Positions 22,422 to 32,137 of a DNA stretch of 64,000 nt are shown one piece after another. Source of the stretch: an uncultured Lachnospiraceae bacterium (lineage in GTDB: Bacteria > Bacillota > Clostridia > Lachnospirales > Lachnospiraceae); NCBI GenBank assembly GCA_910585295.1, contig CAJUDE010000049.1, positions 1-64,000 on the forward strand, in the 5' to 3' direction. Both the position numbers and the translations under genes were made by a program. Position 1 is the stretch's first letter. The number at the start of each line of letters is the position of its first letter. The notes below the pieces were generated by a model, which saw only the letters and a program-made list of their open reading frames with translations, was not told where the DNA came from and made no database searches.

Positions 22422-25400
22422 TTAAGTGGCTTCCGCATGTAGGTTTTTCTGGGCGGTGGACAGCATAAGCTTAATCCGGTTGAGCTGGTTGACTTCCGAT
22501 GCCCCAGGGTCATAGTCAATTGCCACAATGTTGGAGAGGGGGTAGCGGTGGCGGATTTCCTTGATTACGCCTTTGCCCACTACATGGTTGGGCAGGCAGC
22601 CGAAAGGCTGGGCGCATACAATATTGTTCGTGCCAGAGTGGATCAGTTCCAGCATTTCCCCAGTAAGGAACCACCCTTCCCCAGTCTGGTTTCCAGTGGA
22701 AACAATGGGGGAAGCATAGTTTGCCAGCGCCTCAATCCGCGCAGGCGGGTTAAAATGTCGGCTTTTTTCAAATTCTTTCCGGGCGGCGCCCCGCATCCAT
22801 TCCAAGAACCGGATGCCCAGGTTAGCGTTGCGGGCGGCGGATTTCTTCTGCCCAAGTTTTTCCACACGGAAATTTTGGTTGTAGAAGCAGTAGAGCAGGA
22901 AGTCCGTCAAGTCCGGGACAACCGCCTCAGCCCCTTCCGCCTCTAACAAATCCACCAGGTAATTATTGGCGGCAGGCAAGAATTTTACCAGGATTTCCCC
23001 GACTACGCCAACCTTTGGCTTGCGTTCCTCCGTAAGGGGAAGCTGGTCAAATTCCCGGATAATTTCCCTGCAGTACCGCTTGAATTTCCGGTGGGAGGCC
23101 AGGCGGGGGCTGGAGACGAACGCCATACATTTCTGCTTCCATTTCTCGTGGAGCGCATTTGCCGCGCCAGGAACTTGTTCATAAGGCCTGGTGCGGTACA
23201 GGCAGCGCATGAAAATATCGCCAAAAATCAAGGCGTACAGCCCTTTTTGCAGCAAAGGCAGGGTGAATTTAAAGCCGGGGTTTGACTCAAACCCGCTTAA
23301 ATTCACGGAAATTACTGGTATGTCTGGATACCCGGCTTTTTCCAGGGCGCGCCGGATAAACCCAATGTAGTTGGAAGCCCGGCAGCCGCCCCCAGTCTGG
23401 GTAATGACCACGGCAGTCCTAGTTAAGTCATATTTGCCAGATAAAATAGCGTCCATAATCTGACCCACCACAATTAGGGAAGGGTAGCAGGCATCGTTAT
23501 TTACATATTTCAATCCCATGTCCACGGCGGATTTCCCATCGTTCCCCAGGACTTCCATATGATATCCGGCAGACTGGAATGCAGGCTGCAGAAGCTCGAA
23601 ATGGATGGGGGACATCTGTGGGCAAAGGATCGTGTAATGTTTGCGCATCTCCTCGGTAAATACCACCCGTTTGTAATTGGAGGGCTGGACCATGCGGCAT
23701 GTTTTCTGTTTTTCCCGAACCCGCAGGGCGGAAATCAGGGAACGGATACGGATGCGCGCAGCCCCTAAATTGTTTACCTCGTCAATTTTCAGGCAGGTAT
23801 AGATTTTCCCAGATTTTGTCAGGATATCATTCACCTGGTCCGTGGTGACGGCATCCAGGCCGCAGCCAAAGGAATTAAGCTGGATTAAATCCAGGTCGTC
23901 CCTGGTTTTGACAAAATTTGCGGCGGCATAGAGCCTGGAATGGTACATCCATTGGTCCATCACCAGCAGGGGGCGTTCTAATTCCTGGAGGTGGGAAACC
24001 GAGTCTTCCGTCAGCACGGCAATCCCATAGGAGTTAATCAGCTCTGGGATGCCATGGTTGATTTCCGGGTCTGCATGGTAGGGGCGCCCAGCAAGGACAA
24101 TGCCCCGATGCCCGGTTTCCTCCATATATTGTAAGGTTTCTTCCCCTTTGCGGCGGATATCTTCCCGCAAGGCAAAAAGCTCTTGCCAGCCTGCGTCTAC
24201 TGCCGCCTGGGTCTCTTCTGGCGCAATAGAGAATTCCTGCTGGAATACCAGCTTAAGCTGCTCCGCCAAAGCCTCTTTAGAGGCAAAGGACATAAAAGGG
24301 TTTAAAAACCGCACTTTGCCAGAGGTGATTTCGTCCACATTATTTTTAATGTTTTCGGAATAAGAGGTAACAATGGGGCAGTTGAAATGGTTATTGGAAT
24401 CAGGGAACTCATCCCGTTCATAGGGGATGCAGGGATAGAAAATAAAATCCGCCTGGTTCTTTATCAGCCATGCCACATGCCCATGGGCCAGTTTAGCAGG
24501 GTAACACTCTGATTCGCTGGGAATAGATTCAATGCCCAATTCATAAATTTGGCGGGTGGACTGGGGGGACAGCAGGGTACGGAACTTTAAAGTACGGAAA
24601 AATACTGCCCAGAACGGGTAGTTCTCATACAGGTTCAATACTCTGGGGATGCCTACGGTCCCCCTGTCAGCGTTCTCTTTTGCAAGGGGTTTATAGCCAA
24701 ATATCCGTTTGTTTTTATATTCAAATAAGTTGGGGATTTGCTCCTTGTTTTTTTCTTTCCCCAAACCTTTTTCACATCGGTTTCCAGTAATAAATTGGCG
24801 GTTTCCAGAAAAACGGTTGATGGTCAAAAGGCAGTGGTTGGTGCAGCCCTGGCACCTTGTCAGCTTCGTGTCCACCGTAAGGCGGTTAATTTCCTCCAAA
24901 GAGAGCATGGAAGTGGAAGGGGTTTCCTCATAACGCTCCCTTGCAATCAGCGCTGCGCCAAATGCCCCCATAATCCCTGCAATATCTGGACGGACAGCCT
25001 CACAGCCGGAAATTTTCTCAAAGCTGCGAAGCACCGCGTCGTTATAGAAAGTCCCTCCCTGGACAACAATATGCTTCCCAAGGTCTTTGGCATCCGATAC
25101 CTTGATTACTTTGAATAATGCGTTTTTAATGACAGAATAAGCAAGCCCTGCAGAAATATCGGACACTTCCGCCCCTTCTTTTTGAGCCTGCTTCACCTTA
25201 GAATTCATAAAAACGGTGCAGCGGGTGCCTAAGTCAATGGGGTTTCGGGCAAATAAAGCAGCCTGTGCAAAATCTTCCACAGAGTAGTTTAGGGATTTTG
25301 CAAAGGTTTCAATAAAAGAGCCGCAGCCAGAAGAGCAGGCCTCATTCAACTGCACGCTGTCCACGGTTTGGTTTTTAATTTTAATGCATTTCATATCTTG

Positions 25401-26675
25401 GCCGCCAATGTCCAGGATACAGTCCACCTCTGGGTTGAAAAACGCTGCTGCATAGTAATGGGCAACGGTTTCCACTTCCCCCTCATCCAGCATAAAGGCG
25501 GCTTTCAACAGGGCTTCCCCATATCCGGTAGAGCAGGAGTGGACGATGGAAGCGCCTTCTGGCAGCAAGGAATAGATTTCTTGAATTGCCTGGGTGGCGG
25601 TGGCAAGGGGGTTGCCGTTGTTGCTGCTGTAAAAAGAGTACAGTAAAGAGCCGTCTTCCCCTACCAAAGCAACTTTTGTAGTGGTGGAGCCGGCATCAAT
25701 GCCCAAAAAGCAATTTCCCTGATAAGTGGATAAATCCCCAGTAACCACATGGTGCCTGCCATGGCGTTTCTGGAACCTGCTATAGTCTTTCTGGGTAGCA
25801 AACAAAGGCTCCATCCGTTCCACTTCAAACTCCATATGGATGTCAGAGGAGAGCTTTTGCAAAATCACACGCAGCTCCATCGCCACTTCTGGTTTGGAGT
25901 TTAAGGCAGAACCCATCGCTGCAAACAGATGGGAATGCCCTGGGGCGATAATATGTTCTTCATCCAGCTTAAGGGTGCGGATAAAGGCCTCCTTTAACTC
26001 TGGCAGGAAATGGAGGGGGCCGCCTAAAAATGCCACATGCCCACGGATGGGCTTGCCGCATGCCAGCCCAGAAATAGTCTGATTGACTACAGCCTGGAAA
26101 ATAGAAGCGGACAAATCCTCTTTGGACGCCCCTTCGTTAATCAAAGGCTGGATGTCAGATTTTGCAAACACCCCACAGCGGGCGGCAATTGGGTAAATTG
26201 CTTTATAATCCTTTGCATAGGTGTCAAGCCCAGTGGCATCTGTCTGAAGCAGGGATGCCATCTGGTCAATGAAAGACCCAGTGCCCCCTGCACAGATCCC
26301 ATTCATGCGCTGCTCCACATTGCCCCCTTCAAAGTAAATGATTTTGGCATCCTCGCCGCCAAGCTCAATCGCCACATCGGCCTGGGGCGCATAATCCTGT
26401 AAGGCGGAGGCCACGGCAATGACTTCCTGCACAAAGGGGATGCCTAAGTGTTTTGCCAGGGTCAGCCCGCCGGAGCCTGTGATTACGGGGGACAGCAGCA
26501 AGTTCCCAAGCTCATCTTTGGCCCTCGCCAATAAGTCTGACAGAGTTTCCCGGATGTTTGCAAAGTGCCTCTGGTAGTCTGCAAACAGAATATCGTTATG
26601 CGGGCCTAAGATTGTAATTTTTACGGTAGTTGAGCCAATGTCAATGCCAAGCTTGTGTAATGTATGTTGTTCCAT
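22422..26675 (-). CDS. 2-hydroxyacyl-CoA dehydratase activase-type protein, tandem and fused
   Basis: A 1417-residue fusion. Two BadF/BadG/BcrA/BcrD ATPase modules open with [14 protein letters not shown] (about residue 11) and [19 protein letters not shown] (about 325). Each has a glycine- and cysteine-containing loop ([29 protein letters not shown]) where the activator's [4Fe-4S] cluster binds. After about residue 620 come a Cys-rich segment ([17 protein letters not shown]) and HgdB-like DUF2229 domains ([30 protein letters not shown]). Activases use ATP to inject a high-potential electron into dehydratases. Stand-alone 1400-residue versions are common in Clostridia, but their substrate is unknown. 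GGAGG precedes the ATG; no dehydratase subunits are adjacent. Confidence 0.88.
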   Translation of the reverse strand: MEQHTLHKLGIDIGSTTVKITILGPHNDILFADYQRHFANIRETLSDLLARAKDELGNLLLSPVITGSGGLTLAKHLGIPFVQEVIAVASALQDYAPQADVAIELGGEDAKIIYFEGGNVEQRMNGICAGGTGSFIDQMASLLQTDATGLDTYAKDYKAIYPIAARCGVFAKSDIQPLINEGASKEDLSASIFQAVVNQTISGLACGKPIRGHVAFLGGPLHFLPELKEAFIRTLKLDEEHIIAPGHSHLFAAMGSALNSKPEVAMELRVILQKLSSDIHMEFEVERMEPLFATQKDYSRFQKRHGRHHVVTGDLSTYQGNCFLGIDAGSTTTKVALVGEDGSLLYSFYSSNNGNPLATATQAIQEIYSLLPEGASIVHSCSTGYGEALLKAAFMLDEGEVETVAHYYAAAFFNPEVDCILDIGGQDMKCIKIKNQTVDSVQLNEACSSGCGSFIETFAKSLNYSVEDFAQAALFARNPIDLGTRCTVFMNSKVKQAQKEGAEVSDISAGLAYSVIKNALFKVIKVSDAKDLGKHIVVQGGTFYNDAVLRSFEKISGCEAVRPDIAGIMGAFGAALIARERYEETPSTSMLSLEEINRLTVDTKLTRCQGCTNHCLLTINRFSGNRQFITGNRCEKGLGKEKNKEQIPNLFEYKNKRIFGYKPLAKENADRGTVGIPRVLNLYENYPFWAVFFRTLKFRTLLSPQSTRQIYELGIESIPSESECYPAKLAHGHVAWLIKNQADFIFYPCIPYERDEFPDSNNHFNCPIVTSYSENIKNNVDEITSGKVRFLNPFMSFASKEALAEQLKLVFQQEFSIAPEETQAAVDAGWQELFALREDIRRKGEETLQYMEETGHRGIVLAGRPYHADPEINHGIPELINSYGIAVLTEDSVSHLQELERPLLVMDQWMYHSRLYAAANFVKTRDDLDLIQLNSFGCGLDAVTTDQVNDILTKSGKIYTCLKIDEVNNLGAARIRIRSLISALRVREKQKTCRMVQPSNYKRVVFTEEMRKHYTILCPQMSPIHFELLQPAFQSAGYHMEVLGNDGKSAVDMGLKYVNNDACYPSLIVVGQIMDAILSGKYDLTRTAVVITQTGGGCRASNYIGFIRRALEKAGYPDIPVISVNLSGFESNPGFKFTLPLLQKGLYALIFGDIFMRCLYRTRPYEQVPGAANALHEKWKQKCMAFVSSPRLASHRKFKRYCREIIREFDQLPLTEERKPKVGVVGEILVKFLPAANNYLVDLLEAEGAEAVVPDLTDFLLYCFYNQNFRVEKLGQKKSAARNANLGIRFLEWMRGAARKEFEKSRHFNPPARIEALANYASPIVSTGNQTGEGWFLTGEMLELIHSGTNNIVCAQPFGCLPNHVVGKGVIKEIRHRYPLSNIVAIDYDPGASEVNQLNRIKLMLSTAQKNLHAEAT

Positions 26676-27010
26676 ATCATTTCCTCCAGGTTTCTTCTAG
26701 AGCCATAAATGGTAAAAATTTCTGTTTCTTCCTATTTATAATATAAATGCCCTGAAATCGAACACCGCTTATTATACGACAGGAGATTCCAAAAAACAAT
26801 CAATTTTTTTATTTTTCATAGAATATTTAGATTTGGCCGCAGTTTCCGCAACATAACTGTGTTATGCAAAATATATGTTTCAAATGGAAATACAGAACAC
26901 AAAACATTCGTGGGGGAGTGGAAGCCAGCCGGCACACGCAAGAACCGTTTTCCACGAGTAGAATATAATAATAGAAAGAGAATCCGAACTAATATGGAGG
27001 AACCAGAACT
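26676..27010. other. Divergent intergenic region
   Basis: This AT-rich gap between the activase gene and the LysM gene holds a plausible minus-strand promoter (26771-26799) and a small dyad, ATAAC-TGT-GTTAT, near 26850. An AT-rich GAATATAATAATAG near 26961 may belong to a LysM promoter, though it lacks a sigma-A -35. No ORF or RNA gene is recognisable. Confidence 0.4.
26771..26799 (-). promoter_or_regulatory. Promoter of the activase gene
   Basis: On the minus strand TTGTTT (26794-26799), a 17-base spacer and TATAAT (26771-26776) give a leader of about 90 bases. The -35 is weak. Confidence 0.45.
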
Positions 27011-27391
27011 ATGGCAAGAATTATTCCAATCCCAATTGGGCCTATCTATAACGAAGGCTCCTGCCGGGGCATGGTGCATGTAATTGAAAAGGGAGATACC
27101 CTGTACAGGCTTGGGAAACAGTACCATGTAAGCGTGGGGCAGCTTATGTTTGCAAATCCCTTTGTCAATGTATATAATCTTCAGATTGGGGATGAGCTGT
27201 GTATCCCAATCAGCGTCCAGCCCAGGAACCCTGAGGGGAGGATGCAGGGGGAATTAATGCAAGGCCCCGGAATGGCGCAGGCGCCAGGGGCAGAGCCTAT
27301 GGGTAATGGGGCGCCAGAAAGGGCAGAGGGGGCTATCCCTTCGGAGGAGATGGGGCAGGGGCTTGAAATGGAGCCTCAGGAGGAAATATAA
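27011..27391 (+). CDS. LysM domain protein
   Basis: A 126-residue protein with one LysM domain (about residues 21-66): VHVIEKGDTLYRLGKQYHVSVGQLMFANPFVNVYNLQIGDELCIP. LysM binds peptidoglycan or other GlcNAc polymers. The opening ARIIPIPIGPIYNEG has no signal peptide, and the tail is low-complexity (Gly, Pro, Glu, Met). LysM proteins without an export signal in spore formers are often spore-coat proteins deposited from the mother cell, so that role is possible. GGAGG lies about 11 bases before the ATG. Confidence 0.85.
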   Translation: MARIIPIPIGPIYNEGSCRGMVHVIEKGDTLYRLGKQYHVSVGQLMFANPFVNVYNLQIGDELCIPISVQPRNPEGRMQGELMQGPGMAQAPGAEPMGNGAPERAEGAIPSEEMGQGLEMEPQEEI

Positions 27392-27418
27392 ACTTTTTAT
27401 GAATCTGTGCCGCTTTCG

Positions 27419-27447
27419 TTGACAAACTTGTAAGGAAAACCTATAAT
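27419..27447 (+). promoter_or_regulatory. Promoter of the rhomboid-like gene
   Basis: A perfect TTGACA, a 17-base spacer and a perfect TATAAT lie about 40 bases ahead of the gene. Confidence 0.75.
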
Positions 27448-27485
27448 GAATACTTAACAACTGCATGTTTGTAGAGGAGGGTGTT

Positions 27486-28325
27486 ATGGGTTTTCTGAAT
27501 AAAATGGAACGCAAATTTGGGAAGTATGCCATTCAAAATTTAACTTTTTGGTTAATCGGCGCCTGGATATTAGGCTTTATCATTCAGTATACCATGCCAG
27601 AAGTCCAGCAATTGCTGTTGTTGGAGCCAATGTTGGTCTTTAAGGGCCAGGTATGGCGGATTGTTTCCTGGCTGTTAATCCCGCCGCCAGTTAATCTCTT
27701 ATTTTTGATCTTTTTCTTATCCTGTTACTATTTTATCGGGATTTCCATTGAACAGGCTATCGGGACGTTCCGTTATAATGTATATTTGGTTGGCGGCATT
27801 TTATGTTCCATCCTTGGCTCATTTATTTTGTATGGGTTTTATTATTTTGTAAGAGGGTTCACAGTTTCCGGGATCGGCTATTATTTTAGCACCCATTATA
27901 TCACCATGTCCTTATTTATGGCATTTGCGGTGATTTATCCGAATGTGGAGTTCCGCCTGTATTTCATTGTCCCCATTAAGGCGAAGTGGATGGGGATTGT
28001 GGATGCAGTCTGGATGCTGTTTATGTTTGTTGCCTCAAATGCGGCAGGGCGCACGGCAATCCTGGCCTCTTTGATGAATTTCCTTATTTTCTTTTTCAGC
28101 ACGAGGAATTACAGGCGGGTGTCCCCCAGAGAAATACACCGTAAGCAGGTTTACCGGCAGCAAATGCGGCAGGCAGAAGGGATTACTAGGCATAAATGCG
28201 CTATTTGCGGCAGGACGGAGCGGGATGGGGCGGAATTGGAGTTTCGGTTCTGTTCTAAATGTGACGGGAATTATGAATATTGCCAGGAACACTTATTCAC
28301 CCACCAGCATATAAAACATAGCTGA
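27486..28325 (+). CDS. Rhomboid-like membrane protein with C-terminal zinc ribbon
   Basis: A 279-residue protein with about six membrane helices in residues 20-205 and the rhomboid L1-loop motif (GQVWRIVSWLLIPP). The catalytic elements do not look intact: the usual GxSG serine motif reads TVSGIG and no conserved His is seen in the last helix, so it may be a pseudoprotease of the derlin/iRhom kind. The cytosolic tail (about 235-279) has a zinc-ribbon pattern: CAICGRTERDGAELEFRFC then SKCDG, CQEH and HQHIKH. GAGGAGG precedes the chosen ATG. The pairing of an inactive-looking rhomboid fold with a treble-clef tail suggests a role in handling membrane proteins. Confidence 0.72.
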   Translation: MGFLNKMERKFGKYAIQNLTFWLIGAWILGFIIQYTMPEVQQLLLLEPMLVFKGQVWRIVSWLLIPPPVNLLFLIFFLSCYYFIGISIEQAIGTFRYNVYLVGGILCSILGSFILYGFYYFVRGFTVSGIGYYFSTHYITMSLFMAFAVIYPNVEFRLYFIVPIKAKWMGIVDAVWMLFMFVASNAAGRTAILASLMNFLIFFFSTRNYRRVSPREIHRKQVYRQQMRQAEGITRHKCAICGRTERDGAELEFRFCSKCDGNYEYCQEHLFTHQHIKHS

Positions 28326-28339
28326 CAGGCAGGCGTCCA

Positions 28340-28368
28340 TTGACAAACGTAAGATAAGAATTTATAAT
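28340..28368 (+). promoter_or_regulatory. glnS promoter
   Basis: A perfect TTGACA, a 17-base spacer and a perfect TATAAT. Transcription would start about 140 bases before glnS, giving a structured leader. Confidence 0.78.
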
Positions 28369-28380
28369 ATCCATAATGTG

Positions 28381-28551
28381 GCATATCGGAAGTTGCGCTG
28401 CAGCTTCCAGATATGCTTTGTTATCATATAGGAGGTTCTTTTGGATTTTACGATATGGTGGCAAGGCCCTTTGGCAGGGCGCACTCGTGTAAAAAGATAT
28501 TTCAGGAGGAATACAGATGGAAAACGAAATAGTTTCCAGGAACTTTATTGA
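28381..28551 (+). promoter_or_regulatory. glnS leader: 5' hairpin and possible leader ORF
   Basis: A long hairpin near the transcript start joins GCATATC-GGAAGTTGC (28381-28396) to GCAGCTTCC-A-GATATGC (28400-28416), about 16 pairs with one wobble and one bulged A, followed by TTTGTTAT. After it, AGGAGG (28430-28435) precedes a TTG at 28441 that opens a 36-codon frame ending at 28551, out of frame with and overlapping the glnS start. No T-box motif (AGGGTGGNACCGCG) is seen. Attenuation or coupling is possible but unproven. Confidence 0.4.
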
Positions 28552-30190
28552 ACAGGAGATTGAAGAGGATTTAAAGGAGGGGCATTGCAAAACCGTTAAG
28601 ACGCGTTTTCCACCAGAGCCGAACGGCTACCTCCATATAGGACATGCCAAATCAATCTTGCTGAATTATGGGCTGGCCAAGAAATACCATGGGCAATTTA
28701 ACATGCGTTTTGACGACACAAACCCCACGAAGGAAAAGACGGAATTTGTGGAGTCTATCAAAGAGGACATTAAATGGCTGGGCGCAGATTGGGAAGACCG
28801 CCTTTTTTTCGCCTCCGACTATTTTGGGCAGATGTATGAGGCGGCAGTGAAATTAATTAAAAAAGGCAAAGCCTATGTATCCGATTTGAACCCAGAACAA
28901 ATCAGGGAATACCGTGGGACATTGACAGAGCCGGGCAAAGAAGACCCCAATGCAGGGAGGGGCGTGGAAGAAAACCTTCAATTGTTTGAAGATATGAAAA
29001 ATGGGAAATACGAAGACGGCGCGCTGGTGCTTCGGGCTAGGATTGACATGGCCTCCCCCAATATCAATATGAGGGACCCAATCATATACCGGGTGGCGCA
29101 TATGTCCCACCACAACACCGGGGAGGAATGGTGCATTTACCCAATGTACGATTTCGCCCATCCCATTGAAGACGCCATTGAGGGAATCAGCCATTCCATC
29201 TGCACCCTGGAATTTGAAGACCACAGGCCGTTATATGACTGGGTGGTGCGGGAGTTGGAATATGAGAACCCTCCCAGGCAGATTGAATTTGCAAAATTAT
29301 ACTTAACAAATGTGGTGACAGGCAAAAGGTACATTAAGAAACTGGTGGAAGAAAAAATTGTGGATGGCTGGGACGACCCCAGGCTGGTATCCATTGCAGC
29401 CCTGCGTAGGCGCGGCTTTACGCCGGAATCTATCCAGAAATTTGTGGAGCTGTGCGGAGTGTCTAAGGCAAACAGTTCCGTAGACTATGCCATGCTGGAA
29501 TATTGCATTCGGGAGGATTTGAAGCTGAAGCGTTCCAGGATGATGGCTGTTTTGGATCCCATTAAGCTTGTGATTGACAATTACCCTGAAGGGCAGGTGG
29601 AATATTTGGAGGCGGCAAACAACCTGGAAAATGAAGGGCTTGGGACACGCCAAATACCATTCTGCAGGGAATTGTATATTGAGCGGGAAGATTTTATGGA
29701 GGAGCCTCCTAAGAAATATTTCCGGCTGTTCCCTGGAAATGAAGTACGGCTGATGCACGCATATTTTGTGAAATGCGAAAGTTTCGTAAAAGATGAAAAT
29801 GGCGCCATAGTGGAGGTGCATTGCACTTACGACCCAGAGACAAAAGCGGGGAGCGGCTTTACCGGGCGGAAAGTGAAGGGGACAATCCATTGGGTTCCAG
29901 CGCCTTTTGCAAAAGAATGTGAAGTACGGTTATATGAAAATCTGGTGGATGAAGAGAAAGGGGTGTATAACAAAGAGGATGGGAGCTTGAACTTAAACCC
30001 AAATTCTTTAACAGTATTAAAAGGATGTTATATCGAGCCGGCTTTGGCAGAAGCGAAGCCATATGACAGTTATCAGTTTGTAAGACAAGGATTTTTCTGC
30101 GCAGACGCGAAAGATTCTAAGCCGGATGCACTGGTATTTAACCGAATTGTATCTTTGAAGAGTTCTTATAAGCTGCCAACGCAAAAGTAG
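28517..30190 (+). CDS. glnS: Glutaminyl-tRNA synthetase
   Basis: A 557-residue class I synthetase that charges tRNA-Gln directly. The HIGH motif is in [15 protein letters not shown] (about residues 32-46), with [11 protein letters not shown] and [13 protein letters not shown] typical of Gln[24 protein letters not shown] matches the conserved region after the KMSKS loop. That loop reads [12 protein letters not shown], aligning with the usual MSKR as TGKR, so the Ser is replaced by Gly. The C-terminal anticodon-binding beta-barrels are complete. CAGGAGG precedes the ATG. Confidence 0.94.
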   Translation: MENEIVSRNFIEQEIEEDLKEGHCKTVKTRFPPEPNGYLHIGHAKSILLNYGLAKKYHGQFNMRFDDTNPTKEKTEFVESIKEDIKWLGADWEDRLFFASDYFGQMYEAAVKLIKKGKAYVSDLNPEQIREYRGTLTEPGKEDPNAGRGVEENLQLFEDMKNGKYEDGALVLRARIDMASPNINMRDPIIYRVAHMSHHNTGEEWCIYPMYDFAHPIEDAIEGISHSICTLEFEDHRPLYDWVVRELEYENPPRQIEFAKLYLTNVVTGKRYIKKLVEEKIVDGWDDPRLVSIAALRRRGFTPESIQKFVELCGVSKANSSVDYAMLEYCIREDLKLKRSRMMAVLDPIKLVIDNYPEGQVEYLEAANNLENEGLGTRQIPFCRELYIEREDFMEEPPKKYFRLFPGNEVRLMHAYFVKCESFVKDENGAIVEVHCTYDPETKAGSGFTGRKVKGTIHWVPAPFAKECEVRLYENLVDEEKGVYNKEDGSLNLNPNSLTVLKGCYIEPALAEAKPYDSYQFVRQGFFCADAKDSKPDALVFNRIVSLKSSYKLPTQK

Positions 30191-30216
30191 CAGCATACAA
30201 CTAGGAGGAAATTATT

Positions 30217-31065
30217 ATGAATTTGTATTCAGGGTCAGAGAAATTCGGTTCAACACCTGAGGGAGCCATGGAAGCGGCTCCAGGTGCAAAGAAAGAAGGG
30301 AATGCCGTGCAGGCAGGCGCTGTAAAAAAGGACGTCCCTTTGGAAAAGGATTTCCTTTTGCCAAAGACCACAGTATGTAAGGTGTGTGACGGGCAGTTTA
30401 AGACAAAGGCAGTGAAAAGCGGGAAAGCTAGGAGGCTGCAGCCAGACAGGGATTTGCGCCCCAGGTTCCAGTATATAGACACATTGAAGTATGACGTGGT
30501 TTCCTGCCCTTATTGCGGGTATACGGCGTTGTCCCGTGACTTTGACAAGATCACACCTACACAGGCAAAACTGATTAGGGAGCAGATTTGTTCCAAGTTC
30601 CACAGCGTGAATGAGCCGGAAACAGACACATATTCTTATGACACGGCAATCAACCGCTACAAACTGGCCTTGTTGAATACGGCAGTGAAAAGGGGGAAGG
30701 AAAGTGAGAAAGCCTATATATGCCTAAAGCTTGCATGGCTCTTCCGTGGGAAAGCGGATACCCTGTCTGAGGAGATACCAGAGGAGAAAGAAGAAAAGAG
30801 TAAGTGCCAGAAAGATGAAGAGACATTTTACCTGCAGGCATATGAAGGGTTCAGCAAAGCAATTTCACAAGAGCTGTTCCCAATTTGCGGGATGGATGAA
30901 AATACTATGGATTACCTTCTGGCAAATATGTCCTACCATTTTAAGAAATATGAAATGGCGTCTAAGTTCCTGGCGAATGTACTGACTTCTACAAACGCAA
31001 GCCGGCGTATGAAGGACATGGCATTGGAATTGAAGGAAGACATTGTTGCCCAGTTGAAAAGGTAG
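30217..31065 (+). CDS. DUF2225 family protein
   Basis: A 282-residue cytosolic protein of the DUF2225 family. A zinc-ribbon pair, CKVCDGQFKTKAVKSGKARRL and VVSCPYCGYTALSRDFDKI, lies at about residues 53-110. It is followed by a helical, TPR-like half (YKLALLNTAVKRGKESEKAYICLKLAWLFRG, YHFKKYEMASKFLANVL). The function is unknown; in Clostridia it often sits among housekeeping genes. AGGAGG lies upstream, and the gene follows glnS closely, so it may be co-transcribed. Confidence 0.85.
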   Translation: MNLYSGSEKFGSTPEGAMEAAPGAKKEGNAVQAGAVKKDVPLEKDFLLPKTTVCKVCDGQFKTKAVKSGKARRLQPDRDLRPRFQYIDTLKYDVVSCPYCGYTALSRDFDKITPTQAKLIREQICSKFHSVNEPETDTYSYDTAINRYKLALLNTAVKRGKESEKAYICLKLAWLFRGKADTLSEEIPEEKEEKSKCQKDEETFYLQAYEGFSKAISQELFPICGMDENTMDYLLANMSYHFKKYEMASKFLANVLTSTNASRRMKDMALELKEDIVAQLKR

Positions 31066-31114
31066 AACCTGAAAATAGCCATTGTGCGGCATGGGAAGTA
31101 ATTGGAGGCAGGAT

Positions 31115-32026
31115 ATGAAAAGACATACTGGGATTGTTACAGCAGGCGTAATGGCGGCGATGCTTGCATCGGCCTGCCTGGCGGGCTGTGGTGTTACAGA
31201 AGAGCAGCGGGAAGCTGCAGAGAAATACCAGAAAGAAGCAGACACCTATGTAGCAGGGAACAATTACACAAAAGCACAAGAAGCGATGGGAAAAGCATTG
31301 GAACAGATGCCAAAAGATGAAGGGCTGTTGGCGGCAGCGGAGGAACTGGACAAAGAGGCAGAAAAGAGGAAAGGGATTACAGAAGTGCTAGAAGCGGCAA
31401 TGGAAGCGATTGAGGCGGATGATGCCGCTGCCTTAGAAGAGTTACAGGAAAGCAGCAAAGGGCAGGAACTGGCCAAAATGGCGCAAAGCTCTGGAAGCTA
31501 TATCTACCTGCCGGAGGGAGGCGCCAGCGGAGTGGGGATAGGGTTTTATACCTTTGATGATTGTGACTGTGACCAGTGGTATTATGGGGATTACAAAGAG
31601 GGCAAACGGGAAGGGGAAGGGGTTTGGTACTATGCCAGCAGCCATACCGAAGACGGGAGCCTTTACAAGGAAGTGTATAATGGGCAATGGAGCGAAGACG
31701 CGCCCAACGGCAAAGGGCATCAGTTAGTCGCCCTCGGGGATACCATAGATACCGACCAGGATTTTAAGGTGAAAAATGGTTTATTTTATGGCACATATAA
31801 GATTAAGGATAAGCTGGAAGACGGCACGAAGGTAAGCGGGAAGTACAAGCTGAAAAAAGGGAAATACGTGACGATTTCAGATAAGGAGCTAGAAGAAAAT
31901 AATTTCGTGGTGCCAGAGGAACCGCACCTTGCCATTGCATTTTTGTATGACAAAGAAGGGGAAGTCCGTAGCTGTACCATGGTTTATGCTAAGGACGCCA
32001 CGAAAGGCGTGAAGCATTTTTATTAG
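31115..32026 (+). CDS. Lipoprotein with helical stalk and MORN repeats
   Basis: A 303-residue exported lipoprotein. The signal peptide MKRHTGIVTAGVMAAMLASACLAGC ends in the lipobox LAGC. Residues about 30-115 form a TPR/coiled-coil stalk (REAAEKYQKEADTYVAGNNYTKAQEAMGKAL). Two MORN-like repeats follow (YYGDYKEGKREGEGVWYY and YNGQWSEDAPNGKGHQL). MORN repeats bind lipid or act as protein contacts, but the role here is unknown. GGAGG precedes the ATG. A strong terminator follows. Confidence 0.8.
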   Translation: MKRHTGIVTAGVMAAMLASACLAGCGVTEEQREAAEKYQKEADTYVAGNNYTKAQEAMGKALEQMPKDEGLLAAAEELDKEAEKRKGITEVLEAAMEAIEADDAAALEELQESSKGQELAKMAQSSGSYIYLPEGGASGVGIGFYTFDDCDCDQWYYGDYKEGKREGEGVWYYASSHTEDGSLYKEVYNGQWSEDAPNGKGHQLVALGDTIDTDQDFKVKNGLFYGTYKIKDKLEDGTKVSGKYKLKKGKYVTISDKELEENNFVVPEEPHLAIAFLYDKEGEVRSCTMVYAKDATKGVKHFY

Positions 32027-32069
32027 ATTGACGTAACCGTAAAGGTTACCGATTGCCCTTACGAAAGTA

Positions 32070-32107
32070 CCCAAGCCCCTCATGATTGAGGGGCTTGGGC
32101 ATTTTAT
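32070..32107 (+). terminator. Terminator between the MORN lipoprotein and argG
   Basis: A perfect 13-bp stem, CCCAAGCCCCTCA / TGAGGGGCTTGGG with loop TGAT, followed by CATTTTAT. It lies between convergent genes and may stop both; a smaller dyad, GTAACC-GTAAA-GGTTAC, precedes it at 32033-32049. Confidence 0.78.
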
Positions 32108-32137
32108 CCTATTATAAATATGAATTTGCAGGGTATT

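Noticed and set aside
25368..25646. ORFs on the opposite strand within the activase gene
   Set aside because: They are shadows of the long coding frame, without ribosome sites or recognisable domains; the same holds for many such frames over hydB, comEC and lepA.
28369..28516. T-box or glutamine riboswitch upstream of glnS
   Set aside because: No T-box sequence (AGGGTGGNACCGCG) and no specifier-loop layout could be found; the glutamine riboswitch core was also not seen.
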